Source: Zygnema cylindricum
Taxonomy: Eukaryota; Streptophyta; Zygnematophyceae; Zygnematales; Zygnemataceae
Direction: 5' to 3'
DNA: 62,000 nt
Assembly: GCA_037447655.1 (NCBI GenBank)
Contig: JBBHKE010000244.1
Span: 10,001 to 72,000, forward strand
The notes beneath the pieces were generated by a model. That model was not told the origin of the DNA and searched no databases. It saw nothing but the letters and a program-made list of their open reading frames with translations. The translations under genes were made by a program, and so were the position numbers. Positions 1 to 10,680 of the stretch are shown here, piece by piece; within the stretch, counting starts at the first letter, position 1; the number at the start of each line of letters is the position of its first letter.

Positions 1-5
1 GCTCC

Positions 6-1685
6 ATGGCTTTCTCGACCTTGGTGGAACTTTCCAAGGAGCCCTCAAGTTTAGCTCGGCTCGAGGAGGCTAGTACGTCAGTAGAGGTGGGATTCCAAGC
101 CCGGAAGGAGATCTATGGAAAGCAGGAGCACAATAAAAAAAACAAATATATTTTTGCCAAGAACCGTGTTCCAAGAAATTCAAACCCAGGAAAGGAGCTG
201 AGGGCAGGGGAAGCTGTTATTTTGGAATTAAGAAAGTGGAATCCAAGTGGAAATCACGTCACGGTTGAGTTTTTGAAATCTTCCTTATCTCTATGGCATG
301 GCCACATAAATGAACGTGATATCTCCTTTATATTTAATAATATCAAAGATGTGAACCTTTGCATACAGTTACTTCATTGGGCACAAACCCAAGTTGGTTT
401 TTTCCAAGCGAACATAATACACTACAGTATTATGTTACATAAATGTAAATACAATCATGAAGTTGAAACTGTAGAGGTCATCTGGAAGGAGCTGTTTGAG
501 CAAGGATGCAAACCTAATGTAGTGACATACAGCACTATCATAGGTTTCATGGGCAAGGTGGGCAAGGTGGAGGAAGCTTTAAGACTGTTTGGGGAAATGG
601 AGAAAATGGGGATCAATCCTGATTGTGTGACATTCAACATAATGATAGATGTACTAGGAAAGGAGGGAAGGGTGGATGAAGCTTTACATCAGTATGATCG
701 GATGAAACACGCAAATGTAAATCCTGATCTAGTGACTTTTAATACATTAATAGCTGCTTTGGGAAAAGTAAGTAGGGTGGAAGCAGCGTTGGAGCTTTTT
801 GAGGAAATGGAGATATTAGGGCCAAAACCCGATGAGGTAACCTTTAGCACAATGATGGGCTTATTGGGAAATGCTGGTAGGGTCGATGAGGCTTGGGACA
901 AGTTTAATTTGATGAAGCACTCGGGACTCAATCTCAATGTTGTGTCCTTCAACATTATGATTGGTGTTTTGGGGAAGGCGGGTAGGTTTCAAAAGGCTCT
1001 AACCTTGTTTAAGGAGATGAAGAAACTTGGCTTGAAGCACGATGTGGTTACAGTCAACACAATCATAGGTGTCCTTGGGAAGGCAGGGATGATAGAAGAA
1101 GCGCTGGACGTGTTTGAGGAGATGATTGAAGCAGAAGTGAAAGTTGATGTGGTGACATTCAACACAATTATTGATGTGTTGGGGAAGGTTGGAAGGGTTG
1201 ATGAAGCATGGTGTTACTTCGAGCTGTTGAAGCGGGGTGAACTAAAGGCTAATGTGGTTAGTTACAATGCTATGATCACTTGTTTGGGAAATGTTGGGAG
1301 AGTTGAGGAGGCTGTGGACTTGTTTGAAGAAATGAAACTGGTTAGGTTGTCACCCGATGTGATTACATTTAACACCATTATAAATGCGTTGGTGAAAGAT
1401 GGAAAGTTTAAGGAAGCTTCGGTTGTCTTCAAGGAGATGGAAAAAGCAGAGTTGAAACCAAACTTGGTTACTTTCAACACACTGATTGATGCGTTGGGAA
1501 AGCAAGAACATGTAGGTGAGGCTTTGGTCGTCTATGAACAGATGCTTGAGGCTGGCCTGAATCCGAACAAAGTTACATCCAATATCATGAAAAATGTCTT
1601 ATCGAAGGTGGGGAGGCGAAAAGAAGGTTTCTCCCTCCTTGAAGGAACAAAACAAAATATAGTGAAGACTAAGTATATCTCTTGA
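6..1685 (+). CDS. P-class PPR protein, intact (paralogue 1)
   Basis: A 559-residue uninterrupted frame encodes a P-class pentatricopeptide-repeat protein. Such proteins usually bind single-stranded organelle RNA, one base per repeat. Residues 1-136 are a family-specific N-terminal region that includes a conserved WHG and a HWAQTQ motif. Eleven 35-residue repeats follow (about 137-521), then a degenerate twelfth and a basic tail. The repeats carry the usual VTFN start and K/N-P-D/N end. Reading positions 5 and 35 with the published PPR code gives a tentative target A-G-U-U-A-U-U-C-U-C-C, where NN repeats may also read U. No PLS, E or DYW domain is present, so RNA editing is not suggested. The ATG has the family context CCATGGC. 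The promoter lies outside the window. The C-terminus differs from its relatives, which end near SKGG. The organelle destination is inferred, not shown. Confidence 0.95.
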   Translation: MAFSTLVELSKEPSSLARLEEASTSVEVGFQARKEIYGKQEHNKKNKYIFAKNRVPRNSNPGKELRAGEAVILELRKWNPSGNHVTVEFLKSSLSLWHGHINERDISFIFNNIKDVNLCIQLLHWAQTQVGFFQANIIHYSIMLHKCKYNHEVETVEVIWKELFEQGCKPNVVTYSTIIGFMGKVGKVEEALRLFGEMEKMGINPDCVTFNIMIDVLGKEGRVDEALHQYDRMKHANVNPDLVTFNTLIAALGKVSRVEAALELFEEMEILGPKPDEVTFSTMMGLLGNAGRVDEAWDKFNLMKHSGLNLNVVSFNIMIGVLGKAGRFQKALTLFKEMKKLGLKHDVVTVNTIIGVLGKAGMIEEALDVFEEMIEAEVKVDVVTFNTIIDVLGKVGRVDEAWCYFELLKRGELKANVVSYNAMITCLGNVGRVEEAVDLFEEMKLVRLSPDVITFNTIINALVKDGKFKEASVVFKEMEKAELKPNLVTFNTLIDALGKQEHVGEALVVYEQMLEAGLNPNKVTSNIMKNVLSKVGRRKEGFSLLEGTKQNIVKTKYIS

Positions 1686-3820
1686 CTTTTGACATGGTTG
1701 TACATGTGTATAAATTTTGTTAAAATTAAAGGTTGTCCTATTTAAGTGTTAATAATCTGTATTTATTTCTTGGTATGTTTATGGACTAATTTTATAGTCT
1801 GTCAATTTTTAGTTAAGCCTGAAGATAATTGTAAATACCAAAATCTTCGAATATTTCAGATTTTTTAGAGTTTGTCATATTCTCATCAGGATAAGGTCAA
1901 TGAGTCAATTGTAAATGTCCTTTAGTTTTGAAACAGTGTTGTAATATATGTTTTTACTATTTTAATTTGGACAGTTTGGTATTTGTAAGCATCCAACTCT
2001 ACCCGGTAGCAAATTACTCTTTATTAGGGACTAAAGAGAATAAGATATGTTTGGCACTTTTGAAGCTCTCAAGTTCTAAAAATATTGTGCTTCTGGTCCT
2101 AAAATTTTGAAATATGTTTTTTGTTAATCTATTCTGATAGACTGGTCCTGGAAAGGTATTTGGGCCGTTTTTCATTTTCAGTAAAGCCCTCTCATCTTTT
2201 CTCTTTTTGAACCCCCCGCTTTCTTGTCTTGTAATTGCTACTCTCTCTTTTTTTTTCCCTCTTTTTCGCCTCGATTTCTTGCTCTCTCATCTTTGAGCTT
2301 GCAACAATATGTATATAAGACTTAATTAAGAAAACAGAATCACACACCATCTTAGTACATGGGAACAATAAATAAATGGCATGTAAAAGATGAAATTGAA
2401 AAAACGAATAAAAGAAAAACAAAGATTAGCTACGTTGTTACTTGCTTCCAATGTTGAATTGCCACAACATGCGAACAACAGTGCCGCAAAGCTGCAATCT
2501 TGTTCACTGTATAGAACACCCAATCACATAATTTGGCAATCGGAACCGGTTTCATTCTGGTATTGGGAACGATCTCATTTTATAATTTTTTTAGGAGAGA
2601 AATACAGTATCATTATTATTTCTGAACATACCGTCTGTGGAGTGCCTTCAACTTTTTTCAAAATGCCACGTCATTAGTTACTAAAGCAAATAAAAATATT
2701 TCGTACTAAAAGGCGCTGTTTAGCACGTCACCAAATTCCATCTCTTCACGAATGTTTTTGGTAAAAATGGGTAACCTCAAAAGTGAGAAATTCCCCCCTA
2801 TTTTTTTACCATGCAGCCATCAATAATTGTTGCTGATTTGTTTAATATATAACATGGTCCTGCTAAAGGTTTCAGGATTAATTAATAGCACTTAAACATA
2901 TTCATGTGTTAGTAAACACAATACTTAATCCTCTTTCAGTGCAATGTACATGGACCGACCAATGATTTTTGCGTCAATTTTATTTGATTATAATTCATTT
3001 GGTACCATTTTATTTGCCCGCGTCAACTGTTTGTGACAAAGACATGAAGACATGGTCATGAAATTTAGACTTCATAATTCCTATGAATTGAGTTTTTTTT
3101 CTTTTTTTGCTGCAAAAATGGGGCATATACTGTGTTATGGCAACTGATGAACAGAAAGGCAAACCCGTTGTTTAGGAAATCATGGTTATGGCAAACCCGC
3201 CAAACTGAACCGAAAACTGAACTAAGTCAAACTGAACTGAACTAACATGCTCATCTCTTCAGTTGCTTAGTGTGCGTCAACAACAACATACCAACAAGAT
3301 TTTCTTCCTTCCTAGAAGAAAAGATTTTGGACATGGTTATTAAATTTGAAAAACTTGACAACATTCCGAAAATCATGTATATTATTGAGCCACATCTTTC
3401 CCCTGTTAGCACCTCCACATTAGTATGTTGCCATGTTTAATATATACTGGACAATGCTGTCCCTATGTAATTCAAAGCTTGCTCAGTGGATGTGAAACGG
3501 TATAGGAAATGAAAAAGAAACTTCTATAACAGCTTTACAAATACAATAATGATAACAATGTTAATACTTGTTAAAAAACGAGATAAGAACTCGTAGAGGT
3601 ATAGCTTATCCATGGTTTGTGTGGTGTCATTTGCAAAGGATAGAAACTGCGAAAGAGCCAACCAGAATTTCAATCTTTGAAGACGACACGCAAGGCAGTC
3701 ACACTAAGAACTTCAAAAAATAAAACGTTCATCACATGATGTACTCAAACTCTAATGCATACATCACATCATCCAATCAAGCATCAAAGTTCATTGAAGT
3801 GCGCGATAAGTGATTTGGCA
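1686..3820. other. AT-rich intergenic DNA, no gene seen
   Basis: This is the 3' flank of the first PPR gene followed by AT-rich sequence. It lacks the trailer and long pyrimidine tract that follow the other plus-strand family members, apart from a short CT-rich stretch near 2190-2290. The small open frames here have no recognisable domain or paralogue. I see no RNA gene or clear mobile element. Confidence 0.6.
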
Positions 3821-3821
3821 T

Positions 3822-4020
3822 CTACACCATCCATCGTTATTAGATTTAACAACACTAATTCGGTCACGACTTTTTCTGGCCAAAAAACACAGAATAATGT
3901 TAACGACACTATTTAAAGAATTGGACAACAATCTACCACGTCTCCTTGAAGTAAATTAGTATTATGCATTCTAATCTCGAACAAACACTCGTAAGTCCTT
4001 AACGGTAATAACGATGAGTA
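3822..4020. mobile_element. Degenerate MITE-like element, related to the next two
   Basis: It begins TACACCATCC-ATCGTTATTA and ends AACGGTAATAACGATGAGTA, so its ends are imperfect inverted repeats of the kind seen in the two elements that follow. It contains the same internal phrases: CACTAATTCGG, a CTATTTAA run and CCACGTCTCC. It abuts the next element and shares its TA. Too decayed to classify firmly. Confidence 0.4.
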
Positions 4021-4240
4021 CACCGCGCATCTTTATTAGCGTCAACGACTCTAATTTGGGTTCTTAAAATCTTGATTTTTTTCCAAAAATAGTATACATG
4101 ATTTTCTAAATTGAATAAGCAATTCTATTTAAGGAAGTGGACCATAATCTGCCACGTTTTTCGCACTAAATTAGAATTGTTAACACTAATATTTTTTTTA
4201 CACTATTTAAACCTTGACACTAATAACGATGCGCGGTGTA
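4019..4240. mobile_element. MITE with perfect 13-bp ends and TA flanks
   Basis: The left end TACACCGCGCATC is the exact reverse complement of the right end GATGCGCGGTGTA. The match continues inward for about 25 bp with a few mismatches (TTATTAG, GTCAA). If TA is the target duplication, the body is about 218 bp and starts CACCGCGCATC. A short, non-coding, TIR-bearing element flanked by TA fits a Tc1/mariner-type MITE; that assignment is inference. No transposase is visible. Confidence 0.7.
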
Positions 4241-4252
4241 CTGTAGTGTAGT

Positions 4253-4375
4253 GATGTCCTTCACCGTATCAGGAATACGCAATTCAACCCGCACTCCAAA
4301 AAAATTGATCGGACGGTCGAGGTCACGTCCTTAAAACATGGAGATGAACAAGTTCGTTGCACGCCGTATCTCGCT
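4253..4375 (+). repeat. 110-nt dispersed repeat, copy 1
   Basis: Contains the phrases CGCACTCCAAAAA, ATCGGACGGTCGAGG, CACGTCC and GGAGATGAACAAGTTCGT, which recur in order in two later copies. It lies between two MITEs. Function unknown. Confidence 0.55.
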
Positions 4376-4381
4376 ATTAAT

Positions 4382-4593
4382 TACACCGTCGATCGTTTTT
4401 AGCGTGTTGAACACTAATTCGGCGCCCCTAAATTTTGACCCTTGAACCTTAAATAGAATAAATAGAATAAATGACGCTATTTAAGGACGTGGACCATTAA
4501 TTGCCACGTCTCCTGGCACTGAATTAGAATTAATGACGCTAATTTTTTCTTTACTCTAATAATTTCTACACGCTAAATACGATCGACGGTGTA
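4382..4593. mobile_element. MITE with perfect 14-bp ends and TA flanks
   Basis: The left end TACACCGTCGATCG is the exact reverse complement of the right end CGATCGACGGTGTA. Similarity runs about 28 bp inward with roughly two mismatches (TTTAGCGTGT). The body is about 208 bp and shares the internal CTATTTAAGG, GTGGACCAT and CCACGTCTCC phrases with the neighbouring elements. Its terminal sequence differs from the previous MITE yet stays self-complementary, so the ends have changed in a matched way. Confidence 0.7.
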
Positions 4594-4844
4594 CTGTATT
4601 TGGACAGTATTTCCTGTATGGTACCCGAGGTTATTGACAGTAAATTCAAAGGAACGCCATTTCCAGCCCCCCACTCTTAAATTTCAATATCATCTTTCGA
4701 CAAGCCACAAACGAATACGTTTTGAGTTTTGAGTTTTGACTTTTGAGTCACGTCCAGGCTTTAGTCTGATGATACATCTCTAGATGTTTAAAAAGTTAAC
4801 CATCCCACTTTGTCAATCTTGTCGAGCTCTCCACGCGTTCATCC

Positions 4845-4960
4845 AAGGATGTCATGCACCGTGTGAAAAATATGGAATCTATTCGCACTCCAAAAACACG
4901 ATCTGACGGCTATATTCCCGTCCGCAAAATAAGGAGTTTTATAGGTTCATAGTACAACAA
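4845..4960 (+). repeat. 110-nt dispersed repeat, copy 2
   Basis: Shares GATGTCATGCACCG, CGCACTCCAAAAACACGATC, GACGGCTATATTCCCGTCCG and CAAAATAAGGAG with copies 1 and 3. More diverged in the centre. Confidence 0.5.
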
Positions 4961-4989
4961 TGAAGCGTTCATCTAGGGGATCAACTGTA

Positions 4990-5110
4990 CCTTCAAAAAA
5001 GTACGGGATTACGCTCACTCTAAAATACACAATCGGACGGTCGAGGCCACGTCCGCAAAATAAGGAGATGAACAAGTTCGTAGTACTGACGCGTTCCTAC
5101 GATCATTCAA
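4990..5110 (+). repeat. 110-nt dispersed repeat, copy 3
   Basis: Shares CAATCGGACGGTCGAGGCC, CACGTCCGCAAAATAAGG and AGATGAACAAGTTCGTAG with copy 1. It is the copy closest to copy 1. Confidence 0.5.
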
Positions 5111-5160
5111 ATAGTCATTGATGTGTTCATAACATAGTTCAAAAGTAAGTGACCGTACGC

Positions 5161-5220
5161 CCATACAATATGCCTATTGTATGCGAAACATACAATATGG
5201 CCTTAAGACCCATATTGTAT
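5161..5220. repeat. Nested short inverted repeats (CATACAATATG)
   Basis: ATACAATATGG (5190-5200) pairs with CCATATTGTAT (5210-5220) across a 9-nt loop. Just upstream CATACAAT pairs with ATTGTATG. The 60 bp can fold into alternative hairpins. No gene is attached. Confidence 0.6.
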
Positions 5221-5514
5221 TGGCCGAATGAAATAAAATAGTAACAGGGTTGAGTTGCACATGGATCGATAGAGAATTAAACGTCATGTCTAAATTTGAA
5301 AAAAAAATAGGACAAAAAAATCTTTTTCTGTGAGTTTTGATCGATTTTTTTTTGAACCGTCAGATTCGGACGATCTGACGGTCGTTGATGAAAGTAACGA
5401 TTTAAGAAGATCACATGAAAAGCCCATAACACAACTTACGCTAAAGGCGGCCTACAAAAGGCCTACCAAAAAACGTCTACTTTTGAACTTTGGTTCATAA
5501 CACCATTCATGAAA

Positions 5515-5800
5515 GGCTAAGGGGTAAAGGGAGAGGGAAAGGAAGGGAAGGAGGGAGAGGCAGGAGTTAAGCTCAGCTATATGGGGAGGGGAGGGGGAGA
5601 GGGAGAGGGAAGAGAGTACGGGAGGTGTAGGGAAGAGGGAGGCAAAAGGGAGGGGTTTTGGTCTGTCAAAAGCTTCTCCAGCCTTAATAGGGAGTTTAAA
5701 AAGAAAGAGGGAGGGGATGGAGTAGAGGGAGGGAAGAAGAGTGGATGAGAGGGAAGAGGGAGAGAAGGGCGGGAGGTAGGGAAAGGAGAGAGACCTCCAT
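5515..5800 (+). repeat. Polypurine tract (GGGAGA-rich)
   Basis: Strongly purine-biased on the plus strand with many GGGAGAGGG/GGAGGGAG words. Open frames here translate to Ser/Pro/Leu or Arg/Glu/Gly runs and are shadows of low complexity. It is the first of many such tracts in the window and has no intact PPR gene next to it. Confidence 0.8.
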
Positions 5801-5849
5801 GACTGCTCAAGTCCTGGCGCCATGGAGGACAAATACTGGTTACGATTAT

Positions 5850-6115
5850 TTTCGCTTAACACTTTTTGGAATTTCCACTTCATACTTTTTTGGATTTCCA
5901 CTTCATGGTTTTTGGGATTTTCATTTCACACTTTTATTATATTCCACTCTATGTTTTAGTATTTTATTCTCACCCTTTTTTTGGTTGAACACTTTGCAGG
6001 TTTTGGAATTTCTACGCCAAACTTATTGGGATTTCCTCCAAATTTTTTATATTTCACTTTACACTTTCTGGTATTTTCACTTCACATTTTTTGGTCTTTT
6101 TTATTTTATATTTTC
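5850..6115 (+). repeat. Degenerate minisatellite, about 20-25 nt unit
   Basis: A phrase like CACTTTTTTGGAATTTCCACT recurs many times with variable spacing. The 129-residue frame reading through it is Phe/Leu-rich low complexity and is not called as a gene. Confidence 0.6.
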
Positions 6116-6119
6116 AGGT

Positions 6120-7325
6120 CTCTTCCCTTCATAACTTTGGTGGATGATGCAATTTTGTTCAGCTACCTCTAGCTCAAAAGAGTATCTTTTAATTGCTTTT
6201 TATTGTTTTTTATATCTTTGTGGAAAATTATTAGTTGTGATTAAATATGAATCATTTTTTCTAAAAAACTCTCACTGTCCTCGCTTTCTTTCTACCCATT
6301 TGACAAATAACTTGTTTCGATTTGTCTGAAAGCATAAGTTTCTCATTTTTTGTTTTTTGAGCTTGTCGATTCCTAGCAATAGAATTATAAACCATATAAA
6401 GATTATTTTGGTATCTTGGTAATATACAAAACTAGTGTCCAACTCATTACAATTCCAGGTTGCGATGTGACGACTTCCTCAAAGACCAAGTGAAACTGGC
6501 CTCCGTAATAGTTCTCCGTAATAGTTCAATTGAAAAATTTGCTTCGCATTGGAGGAATTCGCCGTGTTTTGAACAAGGCAAATTTGTGATCTTCTTGTGA
6601 TTTGCTATTTCAATGTCTCAATGTTATTGACAAATTATTTTTATTATTTACAATGTTATTATTATTATAAACAACTTAATGCATTATCATTGACACGTTT
6701 GACGCTTTATTAATTTCGGTTATTCTTGGTTACATTATTAAATTACAACATAGAGGATCGCTAGTGGAATAATAAAACAGAGGGACATGACAATAGGGAA
6801 ATAACGATGTAAGTGTGGGATGAGAGAGAAAATAATTTCACAATATGTTGAAAGGAGAGGGCCTTGTGTGAAAAGTTATCCAGATTCCTGACCATCACAG
6901 AATGAAGAATTTATCACCACATTCATAAACTACACTGTTTTTCAAATTCCAGAATTGAAGAAGTTTCAAACTTTCAATAACCTAACTGTTCCAGATAAGA
7001 GATGTATTTTGAAATCTCAAACTGTTAGCTACGTTACTACTGCATATATTCTCGGTTATCAACTCTATTTTTTTTTTAAATCGACAAATTATTTCCTGAT
7101 TGCCGGGAGTGCAAAGAACCAACAAATATTACCTGCTTAATAAAATCAACACATGTAGACCATTTGTGAAATCCAATTCTTTCTAATATTAAATTATGTT
7201 GACATAAGAAGTTGACTTCATTCAATGTGGTCACTATTGAAGTCCAAATTTAGGATTGGCTCTTTGAATTAGGCAATTGATCCATGCTTCTTGTGAAGGA
7301 TTTTCCAAGCATTTTTTGCGGGAAG
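6120..7325. other. AT-rich intergenic DNA, no gene seen
   Basis: Non-coding AT-rich sequence without recognisable domains. Frames of about 60 codons are unsupported. The right edge reaches the C-terminal end of a minus-strand PPR remnant. Confidence 0.6.
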
Positions 7326-7329
7326 GTAG

Positions 7330-8083
7330 GGGCTCCGCCCCCCTTCGCCACCTTTGATGGAACATTTTTCATGATACTTAAGGTGACCTTGTTTGGCTCA
7401 AGCATCTCTTTACACATGGTTAAAGCCTTGTTCATATGGCCATGCTTTCCTAACACATCAATTAGTGAGTTGAACGTAACAACATTTGGTTTCAACCCTG
7501 CTTGTTTCTCCTTGAAGACCACCAAAGCTTTCGGATACTTTTCATCTTTCACCAACACATTTATGATTATGTTGATGTGATAACATCGGGTAACCGTCCA
7601 ATCTATTTCATTTTCTTTTCTTAAATCATAGCCTCCTCATCTTTTCTCACCTTTCCCAAAAAATCAATCAAAACATGTAAGGCACTACATCAGCATTTAT
7701 TTTGCTCCTTCAAGACCTCGAAGTTAAAGCACTCTTCATCAACCCCACTAGCCTTCCCCATCACATCAAGGAAGATAGTAAATGTCACCTCGCCTGCTTT
7801 CACCCATGTTTGGGTCATCTCCTTAAACACGTTTAAAGCTTTTCCTATCATCCCTACCTTCCTGAAGGCACCTCTTCCTGAACGCACCTCTGAAGGCACC
7901 TCTTCCTGAACGCACCTCTGAAAGCACCTCTGATTGTGATGATTATTGCCACATTGGGCTCAAAACTAAACCGCTTCATATCTAAACAAAGATAAAGCAT
8001 TTTGTAACTGCCTTCCCTAAAACATATATCATATTGTTGAAGGACACAGATCGAGTCCCAAGTGCTTCATCAAAACTGACTTA
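7330..8083 (-). pseudogene. PPR pseudogene fragment, C-terminal half (paralogue 2a)
   Basis: Minus-strand translation gives broken pieces of the family's C-terminal repeats: LKPNVVTFNSLIDVLGKHGH, then MNKALTMCKEML, and further upstream KVGMIGKALNVFKEMTQT and the KHLGLDL phrase of the W-x-K-F-N repeat. Several frameshifts and stops separate them, and no N-terminal region is present. A 32-nt direct duplication (CACCTCTTCCTGAACGCACC and its neighbours, about 7868-7930) lies inside. It meets a plus-strand PPR fragment head to head at about 8083. Confidence 0.85.
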
Positions 8084-8984
8084 GAAGGTAGGGATGGAGA
8101 AGGCTTTGGATGTGTTCGCTCAGTTGACCCAAACACGCGTGCGAGCCAGCATAATTATACTTGTTATTTGAAAAGGAGCGAGTTGCAGTAAAACGTCATC
8201 CTCACAAAGTCATGCTCAGTTTCTTTAGGAAAAGAAAAGCAAAAAGAGTTGAGGAGGTTATGAAGTTGTTCGAAGATATAAAACAAATTGAATTGTTATC
8301 GGAAATGATGACAACAATCGTGATTGATGTTTTTGGGAAGGTAAGTAGGTTTCAAATGGCTTTTGTTTTGTTTAGAGAGATGAAGCAACTTAGTTTTGAA
8401 GTCCAATTTGGAAACAGTCACCACAATCATAGGTGTCTTCGGGATGGCAGGAATGATAGAAAAAGCTTTAGGCATACTTGAGGAGATGACCCAAGCAAGG
8501 ATGAAACCCAAAGTGGTGACATTCAGTATTCTGGCTAATATGTTGGGGAAGGCTAGTAGGGTCGATGATGTGTGGTTTTCCTTTGAGGAGTTGAAGAGGA
8601 GGAGAAGTTGTAGTTTCTTAAGTTGTGATCCTTTGGGAAAGGCAGAGAAACCTAAAGAGGTTATGATTTTTTTAAAAAGAAATAAAACAGATTGGAATGC
8701 TATCCGATGTGATGACATTTAGCACAATCACAAATGCTTTGGTGAAAGTTGAAAATTTCTACGAAGCTTTGGTAATCGTTAAAGGAATGAAGGAATCTAG
8801 GATCAAACCAAACTTAGTTATGTTCAACTCACTAATTGATGTGTTGGGACAGCATGACCATAGGGACAAGACTTTGCCATTGTATGAAGAGAAGCTTGAA
8901 GCTAGCATAGAGGCAGAAAAGGTGATATTCTATATCATGGAAAACATTCTATCAAAGGGTGGCGAGGTGGAAGGAAGCCCTTAA
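8084..8984 (+). pseudogene. PPR pseudogene fragment (paralogue 2b)
   Basis: Pieces in different frames match family repeats in order: KVGMEKALDVFAQLTQTRV, KVSRFQMAFVLFREMKQLSF, GMAGMIEKALGILEEMTQAR, LGKASRVDDVWFSFEELKR, and the C-terminal repeats ending SKGGEVEGSP before a stop. The N-terminal half and promoter are missing and at least three frame changes are needed. The usual family trailer follows, so this is a 5'-truncated gene copy rather than a processed one. Confidence 0.87.
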
Positions 8985-9275
8985 GCTTCCTTTGAACTAT
9001 GCTGCAAAATAAAACAAAGACACAGTATTAGTTAGATCATCGATTAAAATACATAAGATGCTATAAGGTGTACATGAGGTGCTTTAAAAAATATTAAGTT
9101 TTGATTTTCATTATAAATGTTTATAGAACTTGAGTCTTTTTGTTGTATATTAAAAGGGTTAAACCTTCTTCTTTGTGTAGTTACGTATGTTTGAGATAGT
9201 TGGTAGTTATTGAATTCTCGCCAATAATTGGAATTCAAAGAGTTGACATCCATTGTCATGGGTTCATCCACACTT
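8985..9275 (+). other. PPR family 3' trailer
   Basis: After the stop comes the trailer shared by the plus-strand family members: TTCCTTTGAAC, a TTAGATTAT-like phrase, TTGTAC near an ATG-rich stretch, TTGTGTAGT, and TTGGTAGTTAT leading into a CT-rich tract. Shared non-coding trailers show that whole genomic units were duplicated. Confidence 0.6.
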
Positions 9276-9425
9276 CTTTCCCCTCTCCATTCTCCCCCTC
9301 TTTCCCCTCTTTCCCTTCTTTCGTTTTCTCTCCCTTCTCCCTATTTCAACAGTTTTCCTCTCCATATCCATCTCTCCCTTTTCCTCCTCCTCTCTCCCCC
9401 CTCTCCCTCCCCTTCCCCAACAAAA
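9276..9425 (+). repeat. Polypyrimidine tract
   Basis: CCCTCTCC/TTCCCTCT-rich, pyrimidine on the coding strand of the PPR remnant just upstream. Leu/Ser/Pro-rich frames here are shadows. Confidence 0.8.
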
Positions 9426-10360
9426 CTCCTACCTATTATTGCAATATCAAACACGTGAAACACATAATCATCGGTTCATCCACACTTCTGGTTTCCATCT
9501 GATATCTTGTTGTTGTTCTCTCTCCATGCTATCCACTCTAAAATTGGTCCACACTTGCTGTCATGTTAATTCCTCCGTCTTTTCGAATAATATTTTACTT
9601 TTTCTTTTCTCTTTTTGAAACTTCACTGTCCATTTTTTCAGCGGTCATCGTCAAAAGTGCAGTGAAAAGACTTCTCTTAAAAGAACATGTTCAGGTTTTG
9701 TATTTTTATGATTGGGGTTTACTTAGTCCGTACATCTGAGTGGATTTGAATCAATTATTTTCTTCTGTTTCAAATATTTTGCGAAATACATGTTACTTTG
9801 AGATTCTATTTGGAGATTCTATTTTTGCTAAGTAACCAGTAGGGATCAATATCGTTTTTCTCAACAATGAATCTTTCATGAATTGAAGATTGTTTGACAG
9901 TTTTGTGTTTTTTACGTTTGTAATAGTTGACTTTTCGTAGAATTGTGGAAATTTGAAGGGTTTTGCAATTCATGTATGTTCTTATGTTTTCCACATGGGA
10001 AGATTTTCAAATTTTGTCCCATTTCCCGTCAACCCTTTCTCATTCCCTCTATCTTTTTAAATTAACGTTTTCTTTATCATATATTCACTCCCATTTGTGT
10101 TAGGTCCATCTTTTTCGCTCCTTTTTCTTCTTTTCTACTTCTTTATATTGCATTCAAACTTGTAGTTAACGGCAATAAGTATAAACTTCTAGACTTGCTA
10201 CATGTTGATTCTTCCACTCAAAGATGAATTTCTATGAAGAAATTTGCAACTTAAAAAATACTTCATAATTCGTAACCTGTAGATGTTATAAAGTGCGAAA
10301 ATTAAGGCCATAAGGGTTTTGACGTTTCCGTAAATTTTGTAACGAAAAAGTGCCACATAA
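9426..10360 (+). other. Shared unit spacer, no gene seen
   Basis: Non-coding. Several phrases recur in the spacer after paralogue 6 (about 36480-37260): GTGGTCATTGT-like, CTTCTCTTAAAAGAA, TGTTCAG, CCCATTTCCCGTCAA and CATATATTCACTCCC. It therefore belongs to the duplicated PPR unit. Confidence 0.6.
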
Positions 10361-10365
10361 ATTTT

Positions 10366-10680
10366 CACACGCGAATAGTTACGCACGGGTCACATTTACC
10401 GTGGACGCAATTTTCCTGCTCGTATGTACCGCATGCTTTGTAGTTTGTACTTTGTACGTCCCTGGAGCTGGAGCTGAAATGAAGCAGGAATGGAGAAAAA
10501 ATGGATGTGCAGTCCATCTTGGCTCGTTCTGAAACAGTAGCGTGCTAATGTCTCGACTGCAGACACCTCTGGCCCTGCCGGCCGATTGCAGGCCATCTAT
10601 TCGGCCGCTGAATGTCATGCGTCATACAATGCTGCCACGTGGTCTGCCCGAGACGGCAGGCAGGTTTGTGACGTCAGCCT
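10366..10680 (+). promoter_or_regulatory. Promoter-like module, copy 1 (G-box + TGACGTCA)
   Basis: GC-rich block present upstream of several PPR loci. It runs from an ACACGC..AGTTACGCACG start, through TTTACCGTGGACGCA, GGCCCTGCCGGCCGA and TGCAGGCC, to CCACGTGG (10635-10642) and TGACGTCA (10669-10676). CCACGTGG is a G-box and TGACGTCA a CRE/as-1-like palindrome; both are classic plant bZIP sites. It lies about 1.9 kb upstream of the start of paralogue 3. Promoter function is inferred from conservation and motif content. Confidence 0.6.

Noticed and set aside
455-1480. Minus-strand frames antisense to the first PPR gene, and equivalents under every other PPR copy
   Set aside because: They mirror the 35-codon repeat and encode [15 protein letters not shown]-type antisense phrases. 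They are shadows of the real coding strand.
1928-2677. Small frames downstream of the first PPR gene
   Set aside because: 60-95 codons in AT-rich DNA, overlapping on both strands, with no domain or paralogue.
5745-6329. Phe/Leu-rich frames as membrane proteins
   Set aside because: They translate the T-rich minisatellite and have no counterpart elsewhere in the window.
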